Origin: Myxococcales bacterium | Lineage (GTDB): Bacteria; Myxococcota_A; Polyangia; Polyangiales; Polyangiaceae | Direction: 5' to 3' | NCBI GenBank assembly: GCA_016706225.1 | Contig: JADJKB010000002.1 | Span: 248,001-312,000 of the forward strand | DNA length: 64,000 bases | Part shown: positions 8,667 through 15,671 of the stretch, one piece after another | Numbering within the stretch: position 1 is the stretch's first letter | Layout of the letters: each line of letters starts with the position of its first letter | Translations under genes and position numbers: made by a program | The notes under the pieces: model-generated | The model's input: only the letters and a program-made list of their open reading frames with translations | What the model was told of the DNA's origin: nothing | Database searches by the model: none

Positions 8667-9539
8667 ATGCGACCAGGCAATCGCAGCCGAACCAGCGACT
8701 GGGTGGCGGCCCTTCGCGCGCTGTACAGCGAGGCCGCGCCGGAGCTCGCGATCTTCGACGACGCGGTGGCGCTGCGGCTGCTGCCGCGCGGGCTCGGGCG
8801 CATCGTGCGCAGCGCTGCGAAGCTGCCGTTTGGTGTGCGGGTCGCGCACCGCGTGATCGGCGCGGCGACGCGCGGGCTCTCGTATGGGGTTCCGCTGCGC
8901 ACAGCCGCGATCGACGACGCGGTGCGCGCCGCTGTCGACGCCGGGATCGACCAGCTGGTGTTGCTTGGAGCGGGGCTCGACGCCCGCGCCTGGCGCATGC
9001 CGCAGCTGCGCGAGGTCACGGTGTACGAGCTCGATCACCCGGACACTCAGGGGTTCAAGCGCGAGGGCACGCGGGGGCTGGCTCCGCTGGCCAAAGAGGC
9101 CCGGTTCTGCCCCATCGACTTCGAGCGGGAGAGCATTCCCGACGCCCTGGCAGCGCACGGCTTCGAGCGTGAGCGCCCGAGCATGTGGGTCTGGGAGGGG
9201 GTCACCATGTACCTGACCCTGGACGCCATCGAGGCGACGCTCGATCGCGTCAGCGACCTGTCCGCGCCCGGCAGCCGCCTCGCGATGACCTATCTACCGC
9301 GAAACTATGCCAGCCCGCGCCTGCAGACCGTGGGAGAGCTGGGCGCGATGTTGATCGGCGAGGCGCTGAAATCCCAGCTCGATCCGCCGGAGCTCGGCGC
9401 TCAGCTCGAGCAGCGCGGGTTTCGGGTCGAGCGCGACGACTCGGCGCTCGAGTGGGCGGCGCGCTGGCCGAAGCGTGATGCGCAGCGCGTCAGAGCGTTC
9501 GAGCGCCTGGCCGTGGCGGTCCGGGTTTCAGCGGGCTGA
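8667..9539 (+). CDS. class I SAM-dependent methyltransferase (TIGR00027/LCMT-like)
   Basis: 290-aa soluble methyltransferase. The SAM-binding motif is LVLLGAGLDARAWRM (about residues 93-107) with the acidic end of strand 2 at YELDHPDTQ. An N-terminal helical part (SYGVPLRTAAIDDAV) and the VWEGVTMYL segment are typical of the Ppm1/LCMT-like family that includes many actinobacterial and myxobacterial enzymes of unknown substrate. No secretion signal is seen. It is divergent from the thiolase operon across a 117-nt gap that should hold both promoters, and stands alone. Confidence 0.85.
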   Translation: MRPGNRSRTSDWVAALRALYSEAAPELAIFDDAVALRLLPRGLGRIVRSAAKLPFGVRVAHRVIGAATRGLSYGVPLRTAAIDDAVRAAVDAGIDQLVLLGAGLDARAWRMPQLREVTVYELDHPDTQGFKREGTRGLAPLAKEARFCPIDFERESIPDALAAHGFERERPSMWVWEGVTMYLTLDAIEATLDRVSDLSAPGSRLAMTYLPRNYASPRLQTVGELGAMLIGEALKSQLDPPELGAQLEQRGFRVERDDSALEWAARWPKRDAQRVRAFERLAVAVRVSAG

Positions 9540-9642
9540 GCGAATTTCCGTCGCAGCCGAGTGGCTCAGGACCGCGGTGCCGTGCTATTTCCCTCGCGTC
9601 GAGTGATTCGCGGGTCGCTCGCCCACGCGTTAGGAGCGTCGC

Positions 9643-10827
9643 ATGCGTCGAGCTTTTGGTTTTCTGCTCGGGTCGGTCGTGGTCTCGCTGTACGTCGCAG
9701 CTTGCAGTGGCGCGTCCGGGGGCGGCGGCAATGGCGGGTCAGGCAACGGGTCAGGCGCGGGCGGCGCGGGCGGAATTTCCGCCGGCGGCAGCGGCGGCAT
9801 CAACCTGGATGGTGGTGGCGGAACGGGTGCACTCACCGGCTGCGCGAAGGAGACCTTCGGCGGCGAGCTGGTCCCCGTCGACATGTTCCTGATGTTCGAT
9901 CGCAGCGGATCGATGAAGGACAGTGGCAAGTGGGGCGCGGTGACGAGCGCAGTGAATCAGTTCGTCGCGCTGCCAGGCTTGGACAAGCTGGGCATGGGGC
10001 TCGGGCTCTTCCCGACGCCGGCAAGCGGGCCAATCCCAGGCGCCTGCGCCAGCGATCTGGATTGTGGGTTCTACGGGCCCTGTCTCCCCGTGTTCAACGC
10101 TTGCAACGGGTCGCTCGCGGGCAATGACTCGTGTGTGTCCACCGACTACCAGAAACCGACCGTGGGCATCGAACCGTTCCCCGGAGTGGGTCCCAAGATC
10201 ACGGCGGCGCTTGCCGCCGCGAAGCCCGAGGGGGCATCGACTCCAGCGGCGCCGGCGCTCGAGGGCGCCATCGACTACGCCACGATCTGGGCACAGCAGC
10301 ACACCGATCGTGTCACCGTGGTGATCCTCGCGACCGACGGCGAACCCAACAACTGCACCCCGAACTCGGTGCAGGACGTCGCCGATCACGCCCAGGAGGG
10401 GCTCACCCAGACCCCGAGCATCAAGACCTTCGTGGTCGGCGTCGGTGATCTGACCGTGCTGAATCAAGTTGCCGCCGCGGGCGGTACCGACAAAGCCATC
10501 ATCGTCAGCGCCGGAAACGCGGCGAAGGAGTTCCTCGACGCGCTGAACAAGATCCGCGGCGCGGTCGGATGTCAGTACCTGATTCCGGTCGGCGGCAAGG
10601 CGGATCCCAACAAGGTGAACGTGCTGTTCACGCCGGATGCCGGCGGCAGCGGGCTGCTCATCAAGCAGGTTCAGGATGCGGCGAGCTGTCTCGGGCAGAT
10701 CGGTTGGTATTACGACAATCCCGCCAGCCCGACGCAGATCCTGCTCTGCCCCGGCGCCTGTGATCTCGTCAGCAACGGCAAGGGCAAGGTCGAGATCGTG
10801 CTCGGTTGCAAGACCGAGGTGAACTGA
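9643..10827 (+). CDS. von Willebrand factor A domain lipoprotein
   Basis: 394-aa predicted lipoprotein with leader ending YVAAC, a Gly/Ser linker (about residues 23-65) and a vWA domain. The metal-ion-dependent adhesion motif is FDRSGSM (DxSxS), followed by GLGLFPTPAS, the conserved Thr/Asp strand VVILATDGEPNNC and FVVGVGDL. Several Cys residues (SDLDCGFYGPC, GAVGCQYLIP) suggest disulphides outside the cell. A clean AGGAG site lies before the ATG. The same architecture is found in the lipoprotein at 21703..22908, so the two are paralogues. The likely role is surface ligand binding; the ligand is unknown. Confidence 0.85.
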   Translation: MRRAFGFLLGSVVVSLYVAACSGASGGGGNGGSGNGSGAGGAGGISAGGSGGINLDGGGGTGALTGCAKETFGGELVPVDMFLMFDRSGSMKDSGKWGAVTSAVNQFVALPGLDKLGMGLGLFPTPASGPIPGACASDLDCGFYGPCLPVFNACNGSLAGNDSCVSTDYQKPTVGIEPFPGVGPKITAALAAAKPEGASTPAAPALEGAIDYATIWAQQHTDRVTVVILATDGEPNNCTPNSVQDVADHAQEGLTQTPSIKTFVVGVGDLTVLNQVAAAGGTDKAIIVSAGNAAKEFLDALNKIRGAVGCQYLIPVGGKADPNKVNVLFTPDAGGSGLLIKQVQDAASCLGQIGWYYDNPASPTQILLCPGACDLVSNGKGKVEIVLGCKTEVN

Positions 10828-10846
10828 GCCAGCGGCGCGCGAAGGC

Positions 10847-10903
10847 TCAGGCGAGGCCGAGGTTCCGCCGCATGCGGGCGATCGGCTCTTCCAGGTTCGG
10901 CAC
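10847..10903 (-). pseudogene. orphan copy of the purC 3' end
   Basis: Read on the minus strand, these 57 bases encode VPNLEEPIARMRRNLGLA followed by a stop. This matches the C-terminus of PurC encoded at 11423-11482 (VPNLEEPVARMRRNLGLAS) with one amino-acid change, one missing codon and several silent base changes. No purC sequence continues upstream of the fragment, which starts next to the DUF559 gene segment. The silent changes mean it is not a recent exact duplication. Confidence 0.85.
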
Positions 10904-10940
10904 TCTTCCTGCCCCAACTCGCCGCCGCTTCGCGGCGTCG

Positions 10941-10979
10941 GTCTTCCCCTTATTCGGGCTTCGCCCGAATGGGGAAGAC
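10941..10979. repeat. strong hairpin between purC-tail copy and DUF559 gene
   Basis: Inverted repeat with arms GTCTTCCCC-TT-ATTCGGGC and GCCCGAAT-GGGGAAGAC around a TTC loop. It contains an in-frame ATG (10969) that is an unlikely start for the DUF559 gene. The flanks resemble sequence after the acyl-CoA dehydrogenase tail copy at 42764..42817 (TGCCCC-A-ACTCGCC on the left, GTCGCTCCGAG on the right). Confidence 0.75.
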
Positions 10980-11029
10980 GGGTCGCTCCGAGACTGACGC
11001 GCCTTCGCTCAGCGCCACGAGCGGCCCGT

Positions 11030-11049
11030 GGTTCCTCCTCGGAGGAACC
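11030..11049. promoter_or_regulatory. hairpin holding the likely ribosome binding site of the DUF559 gene
   Basis: Perfect 9-bp inverted repeat GGTTCCTCC-TC-GGAGGAACC directly before the GTG at 11050. The GGAGGA half is the best ribosome-binding sequence of the gene, so the hairpin would hide it when folded and could restrict translation. The regulatory role is inferred. Confidence 0.5.
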
Positions 11050-11415
11050 GTGCTCGCTCGTGACCGCCAACAGCTCCGCCGCCAACAGCTCCTCGCTTCC
11101 CGCGCCGCCGCCATGCGTGCGGCGCCCACCGCGTCGGAGGCCGCGCTGTGGCGTGCGCTTCGCGCGGGTCAGCTCGGCGTCGAAGTGCGGCGCCAGGTGG
11201 TGGTCGGGGACTTCATCGCAGACTTCGTGGTGCCCTCCGCGTGGCTCATCATCGAAGTGGACGGCGGCGCTCACCGCGGTCGCGGCGCGGCGGACGCCCG
11301 GCGCGACCGCAAGCTCGCGAAGCTCGGTTACCGGGTGGTCCGCTTGGAAGCGGGCCTCGTCGAGCGCGCGCTGCCGGTGGCGCTCGCGCGGGTGCGGGAG
11401 GCGCTGGGTCGATGA
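11050..11415 (+). CDS. DUF559 (Vsr-like) endonuclease-domain protein
   Basis: About 121 residues from the chosen GTG start. The domain carries EAALWRALRAGQLGVEVRRQ, then DFIADFVVPSAWLIIEVDGG, with the D-x(n)-E-x-D pattern of Vsr-like PD-(D/E)XK nucleases, and RRDRKLAKLGYRVVRLEA. DUF559 proteins are small freestanding nucleases found widely in mobile or accessory positions, and relatives include EDxHD homing endonucleases. GTG 11050 was preferred over ATG 10969 because it follows GGAGGA and the upstream codons lie in a hairpin. The gene lies exactly between purC (stop at 11423) and a second copy of the purC 3' end (10847..10903), which suggests that it arrived as a small insertion. Confidence 0.8.
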   Translation: MLARDRQQLRRQQLLASRAAAMRAAPTASEAALWRALRAGQLGVEVRRQVVVGDFIADFVVPSAWLIIEVDGGAHRGRGAADARRDRKLAKLGYRVVRLEAGLVERALPVALARVREALGR

Positions 11416-11422
11416 GGTCGGC

Positions 11423-12397
11423 TCAGCTCGCGAGCCCGAGGTTCCTGCGCATCCTCGCGACCGGCTCTTCCAGGTTCGGCACGAAGGCCTCGCCCGTGAT
11501 CGTCTCCACCGCTTCGATGTAACGGCGCGTGGCCTCCACGCGGATGTCGTCGGGGATCTCCGGGATCGGTCCGTCGCCGACGAAACCGCGCTCGGACAAC
11601 CAGCGCCGCAGGTATTCCTTGTCGAAGCTCTCGGGATCGTTGCCCGACGAGAACCGCTCTTCGTAGCTGTTCGCCCGCCAGAAGCGCGACGAGTCAGGCG
11701 TGTGGATCTCGTCGATGACCACGATGCGCCCGTCGCGCGTCTTTCCGAGCTCGTACTTGGTGTCGACCAGAATCAGCCCGCGCTCCGCGCAGATGCGCTG
11801 GCCGGCAGCAAAGAGCGCCTGGGCCATGGCGGCGGCAGCGTCGAAATCTGCCGGAGCAATGCCGCTGATTCGCAGGATTTCGGCGCGGCTTGCGGACACG
11901 TCGTGTCCGCCTTTTTCGGCCTTGGTGCTGGGCGTGAGGATGGGCTCCGGCAGCCGCTGATGTTTCTTCATCCCGTCCGGCAGCCGATGCCCGCAGAACT
12001 CGCGGGCGCCCGTTTCGTAGTGGATCCAGATGCTGGTCGAGGTCGTTCCGGTCAGATAGGCCCGCATCACCATCTCGACGGGCAGCGGCGTACACTCCTC
12101 GGCGACCAGCACGTTCGGATCCGGGACCGAGAGCACGTGGTTGGGGGCCACGTCGCGGGTCTTCTCGAACCACCAAGCGGCGACGTGGTTCAGGAGCTGG
12201 CCCTTCAGAGGCAACGTCCCCAAGATGCGATCGAAGGCGCTGATGCGGTCGGTGACGACGATGAACCGCTTGCCGTCGCGCGCGCTGTAGTTGTCCCGGA
12301 CCTTGCCCTCGTACTTCTTGCCGAGCTCTGGCAAGTCCGTCTTGTCGAGGGTGTGGCCGAGGGCGCTTCGGATCGTCTGTTCGTCGACGGTTGCCAC
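11423..12397 (-). CDS. purC: phosphoribosylaminoimidazole-succinocarboxamide synthase
   Basis: 324-aa SAICAR synthetase of purine synthesis, joining CAIR and aspartate with ATP. It is of the longer type (about 300 aa) seen in many bacteria and yeast. Diagnostic stretches are YEGKVRDNYSA (ATP loop), VTDRISAFDR, AYLTGTTSTSIW, ILTPSTKAEKGGHD, ILVDTKYELG and IDEIHTPDSSRFW. ATG at 12397 is the natural start. The last 20 codons (11423-11482) are repeated in diverged form at 10847-10903. The gene is convergent with the DUF559 gene, with 7 nt between the stop codons. Confidence 0.97.
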   Translation of the reverse strand: MATVDEQTIRSALGHTLDKTDLPELGKKYEGKVRDNYSARDGKRFIVVTDRISAFDRILGTLPLKGQLLNHVAAWWFEKTRDVAPNHVLSVPDPNVLVAEECTPLPVEMVMRAYLTGTTSTSIWIHYETGAREFCGHRLPDGMKKHQRLPEPILTPSTKAEKGGHDVSASRAEILRISGIAPADFDAAAAMAQALFAAGQRICAERGLILVDTKYELGKTRDGRIVVIDEIHTPDSSRFWRANSYEERFSSGNDPESFDKEYLRRWLSERGFVGDGPIPEIPDDIRVEATRRYIEAVETITGEAFVPNLEEPVARMRRNLGLAS

Positions 12398-12441
12398 GGC
12401 CGGGACGGTATCACGCCAAACCCGCGCGAACAGGCGTCATC

Positions 12442-13470
12442 TCAGGGCGAGACGCCGAGCTCGCTGGCCTTGACCCAGAACTGACCGTCACCCACCGGTG
12501 ACACGTTGAGCCCCTTGGGCAAGACGCTGGCCCAGCCGGCTACGATGTCGAGGACGTACACCTCCGCGCCGGACTCGAGCACGCCGATGCTCTTACCCTT
12601 TTCCCCCGCGGACGCGCGCAGCGTCAGATCCTTGGGCGAAGTCGCCGTTTTTGCGTTCCCGCTGAGCTTGAGGATGGGTGGATTGCGGCGCGACGTGGCC
12701 GCCGCCTGGGAGTCCTGGGTCTCGCCGCGCGGCAAGGCCTTGAGGTCGCTGGCGCGCGCCCACGCGTCGATCACCACGTCCGAGTGATGCTCGACGTGGA
12801 CCCAGCCGCCTTTGCGCTCGGTGCTCCAGAGCACGATGCCGTCGCTGCTGCTGTCCGGCGTGAGCTGGGTCACCACGCTGCGGCCATCGTCGCCGCTGTC
12901 GTACAGATCGACGTCCTTCTTCGCGACATACGCCCGAGCCTTACCCGGCGGGGTCCACCCGTTCGGTGTGGTCGCTGTCAGGGTCAGCGCCCCGCAGTCC
13001 GCCCAGCCCATGAACGCCTGATTGAACGGCGAGCCGACCTGCCGCTTGACGCGCAGCTTGCCGCTGCCGGCGCCGATCACGGTCACCTCTCGCTGAGCGC
13101 CGATCCACAAGTGGTTCTGCACCACGGCGACGTCCTTGTTGACGAACAGTGAGAGTTTGCTCGCGTCGACCCAGCCCTCGACTCGGAACCCGCCGGCACC
13201 AGCGCTGGTCTTGACGCGCACCCGATCACTGCCGCCCGCCAGGAAGTCGGAGAGCGACACACCCACTCTGCCGCCGGTGAGCTTGGCGATGGCGGCAGTC
13301 CCGGCCGCCTTTTCGTAGATGACGGCGTCGATGGCGGGCAGCGTGTTTCCGGAGAGCGTGCAGGAAGTCACCTGAGTGACATCAGCGCGGGCGGTGGGGC
13401 TCGCGAGCGCGAGCCCGAGGCAGCTTGCAGCGAGCAATGCGAGGGCTCCGGCGTTTCGACGAGAAATCAT
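12442..13470 (-). CDS. secreted SH3-like domain protein
   Basis: 342-aa exported protein. The signal peptide runs from ATG 13470 (MISRRNAGALALLAASCLGL) to an A-R-A cleavage site near residue 30; the purine-rich GAAGGGGAAGAGAG upstream supports this start over two upstream ones. Three stretches look like bacterial SH3 barrels: around YEKAAGTAAIAKLTGGRVGV, YDSGDDGRSVVTQL with WVHVEHHSDVVIDAWARASD, and LTLRASAGEKGKSIGVLESG with IVAGWASVLPKG. Such domains bind peptidoglycan or other wall parts, but no catalytic domain is attached. It sits 44 nt downstream of the purC start on the same strand. Confidence 0.65.
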   Translation of the reverse strand: MISRRNAGALALLAASCLGLALASPTARADVTQVTSCTLSGNTLPAIDAVIYEKAAGTAAIAKLTGGRVGVSLSDFLAGGSDRVRVKTSAGAGGFRVEGWVDASKLSLFVNKDVAVVQNHLWIGAQREVTVIGAGSGKLRVKRQVGSPFNQAFMGWADCGALTLTATTPNGWTPPGKARAYVAKKDVDLYDSGDDGRSVVTQLTPDSSSDGIVLWSTERKGGWVHVEHHSDVVIDAWARASDLKALPRGETQDSQAAATSRRNPPILKLSGNAKTATSPKDLTLRASAGEKGKSIGVLESGAEVYVLDIVAGWASVLPKGLNVSPVGDGQFWVKASELGVSP

Positions 13471-13556
13471 GCTAACTCTCTTCCCCTTCATCCCTGTTCT
13501 GCTCCAGCTCGGAGCGCGTGTCATGTCGCCGTTTGACGGCGCGAGCCCCCAAATCG

Positions 13557-14456
13557 ATGCTTTCCCCCGCCCTTTCCTTCGCCACGCCGCGCAAACTCCC
13601 GAAAGTAGAGCAGCTTTCCGGGCGAGTTGTGGTTGTCGACGTCGCGTTTGCGGGACTCGGCTCGGGTTTCGAAAAAGCGACGCTGCCGTTCATCAACGGC
13701 CTCGGTGAGCGACTTCGTGCCTGGGTGGATCATCACGATCACGACGAACACCCGCGCTTCGCCGACGACCCGCGCTTCGTGCTCGCCAAGAAATCCGAGC
13801 ACGGGGCCTGTCCCGAGATGATCGATCCGGCGCTGGTGGCGCGGGTCGGACCCATCGACACGATCGTATGCCACACCGACTTCGACGGGCTCGCGAGCGC
13901 AGCGAAGTGGATGCGCGAAGGGCAGGAGCCCTACCCCGGCTGTGACGATGACGCGCGCGCGATCGATACCCGCATGGGGAAACCGAGCGCAATTGCGGAC
14001 CGCTTCGATCGCGCGCTCCGCGCCCGGCCCCACGACGCGGGGCTGTTCGGGTTGGTCGTGCGTCACCTGGCGACCGGTCTCAGCGACTCCAGCTTGTGGG
14101 AGATCGTCGATCGTGCCGCAGCCGAGCTGATCCCGGTCGAGCAGGAGACCCGGCGCGCTGCCAAGGAGTATCAGCGGCTGTCGCCGGGCATTGCCGTGGT
14201 CGACGTGCGCCAGGGCTACGGCAAGCTCGACAAGACACTCCTGCTCTTGATGGGGCAAGAGCGCGAGCGGGTCAGCGTGATCGTCGACAAGGACAACGTG
14301 AGCGTCGCGGCGCGGTTTGACAGCGGGCTCAACTTCCTCACGCTGTTCGGGCTGGCCGGTGGCATGCCGACCCGGGTTTCGCTGCCGCGCCGGCAGCTAC
14401 CGGAGATCCTCGCCGCGCTGGGCGCCGAGCCGGGCGCAGCCGAGCGTTTTTCCTGA
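13557..14456 (+). CDS. DHH-family phosphoesterase-like protein
   Basis: About 299 residues from ATG 13557 (an upstream ATG at 13518 is equally open). The DHH-like signature is VDHHDHDEHP near residue 58, and a second acidic motif is CHTDFDGLASA near residue 104, as in the DHH phosphoesterases that cut phosphodiester bonds in short nucleotides or cyclic dinucleotides. The first Asp motif found in full DHH enzymes (DxD near the start) reads only as VVVDVAFAG, so the metal site may differ. A C-terminal part with IVDKDNVSVAARFDSGLN could be the DHHA1-like domain. It is divergent from the SH3-like gene. The substrate is unknown. Confidence 0.7.
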   Translation: MLSPALSFATPRKLPKVEQLSGRVVVVDVAFAGLGSGFEKATLPFINGLGERLRAWVDHHDHDEHPRFADDPRFVLAKKSEHGACPEMIDPALVARVGPIDTIVCHTDFDGLASAAKWMREGQEPYPGCDDDARAIDTRMGKPSAIADRFDRALRARPHDAGLFGLVVRHLATGLSDSSLWEIVDRAAAELIPVEQETRRAAKEYQRLSPGIAVVDVRQGYGKLDKTLLLLMGQERERVSVIVDKDNVSVAARFDSGLNFLTLFGLAGGMPTRVSLPRRQLPEILAALGAEPGAAERFS

Positions 14457-14625
14457 GCGCGACAGCAGAAATGGCCGGGGTTTTTCTGGGACGGCGGGGC
14501 GTTGCCCAGCCCCATGGCCCGTGGTAGTGCGCCTTGCACTTCTGCAAGCAGAGCAGCCAAGTGGGCTGCCAACACCGCGAAGTCTGGTCCGACCCACCGG
14601 TCTTCGAGCCAATCAAGGGGGGTCG

Positions 14626-15534
14626 ATGGCTACTCGAACCAAGAGCGTGCAACCGGTTTCGGAGGAGATCTTCGTGCAGCGGGCGGGGGTCTCTCTGTGC
14701 TTTCTCCTGAACCGGCGCACTCGGTCGCTCCGCATCGTCGACTTCCGCAGCGGGCCGAGCGCGCAGAAGCGGGCCCTGGTGCTGGAGACCGCGCGGCGCG
14801 AAGGCATCGAGCGGGTCTACACGCTGGTCGAGCGCGACGAGTGCGGAGGCTGGGCGCGCATGGGCTTCGTGCGCGAAGGCAGCATCCCCGGCTTCTACAA
14901 ACGCAGCGACGCGTTCGTGCTCGGTACGCTGGTGGGCGCCGAAGATACGTACACCGAGAACGAGCAGTCGGGGACACGCGCAGCCCTGACCGAGAGCGGC
15001 GACGATATCGCGACGGACCGCGCGTATCAGGCGGCGCGGCGTGCCATCAAGGACGTCGAGGCATTGCCACCGGTGCATGTGAAGGTCTCCGGACTGAAAC
15101 CGGACGAGGCCGCAAAACACGTGACCGCCGCCGTCCGCGCGGGTCGAGCGCTCAGCAGCTTCGAACCGTTCGGGCGTGACGTGGCCCGGCAGCACTACCA
15201 GTGCACGGCCCGCGGTGGACTGTCGCTGGTCGCGTCGGTGGAGACGCAGACCTGTTTCAACAACGCCTTCATCGAGCTGCTCACGGCGCCGAGCACCGAC
15301 AAGGAGCTCGCGCTCACCTCCGGCGCCATCGGGCAGCTGTGCGCGGACCTGCTGGCGCGGGAGGTCGTGGGCTGTTTTGCGCTGAGCCCCGCCGACGATC
15401 CGCGGCTGAGCGCCGTGTTTCCCGTGCATGGGTTCCGCCGGACCGGCACGCTGCGCGGGCACTTGTTGCTGGGGCAGCGGCGGGTCGATGCGTTCCTGTG
15501 GTCGCGCAAGCTGGCGCAGCCGACCGACACCTGA
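14626..15534 (+). CDS. GNAT-like acetyltransferase, beta-lysine acetyltransferase (AblB)-like
   Basis: 302-aa protein with ATG at 14626 after a G-rich Shine-Dalgarno (AGGGGGG). The N-terminal half holds ETARREGIERVYTLVERDE and GFVREGSIPGFYKRSDAFVL, very like the first part of putative beta-lysine N-acetyltransferases (AblB). The C-terminal half, with FPVHGFRRTGTLRGHLLLGQ and VDAFLWSRKL, fits the AblB ending, where a GF-x-GTL-x-N motif closes the fold. AblB makes the compatible solute N-acetyl-beta-lysine; no lysine 2,3-aminomutase gene is nearby, so the true substrate is uncertain. It follows the DHH gene after a 169-nt gap with no clear feature. Confidence 0.55.
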   Translation: MATRTKSVQPVSEEIFVQRAGVSLCFLLNRRTRSLRIVDFRSGPSAQKRALVLETARREGIERVYTLVERDECGGWARMGFVREGSIPGFYKRSDAFVLGTLVGAEDTYTENEQSGTRAALTESGDDIATDRAYQAARRAIKDVEALPPVHVKVSGLKPDEAAKHVTAAVRAGRALSSFEPFGRDVARQHYQCTARGGLSLVASVETQTCFNNAFIELLTAPSTDKELALTSGAIGQLCADLLAREVVGCFALSPADDPRLSAVFPVHGFRRTGTLRGHLLLGQRRVDAFLWSRKLAQPTDT

Positions 15535-15574
15535 AAGAATCCGCGGCGTGTTTCGTCGCAGCCTGAGCGCCTTC

Positions 15575-15671
15575 CTAGAACACCGATCGGCTTGCGCTGC
15601 TCGTGTTCTAGAACCTTTACGTTGGGGCTGCGCCCCAAACCCCCGGCCTTCGGCCGTGCGCGCTCCGCGCG
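15575..15671. repeat. cluster of palindromes in intergenic DNA
   Basis: Four nested or adjacent palindromes lie between the GNAT-like gene and the HEAT-protein gene: CTAGAACAC with GTGTTCTAG (15575-15611, 19-nt loop), TTGGGGC-TGC-GCCCCAA, CGGCC-TTC-GGCCG and CGCGC-TCC-GCGCG. Such clusters can act as terminators or be decayed repeat elements. The likely start of the next gene (GTG 15656) lies inside the cluster, so that start is uncertain. Confidence 0.6.

Noticed and set aside
10969..11049. Upstream ATG start for the DUF559 gene
   Set aside because: The ATG lies inside a strong hairpin and the added residues have no similarity to DUF559 proteins; GTG 11050 has GGAGGA before it.
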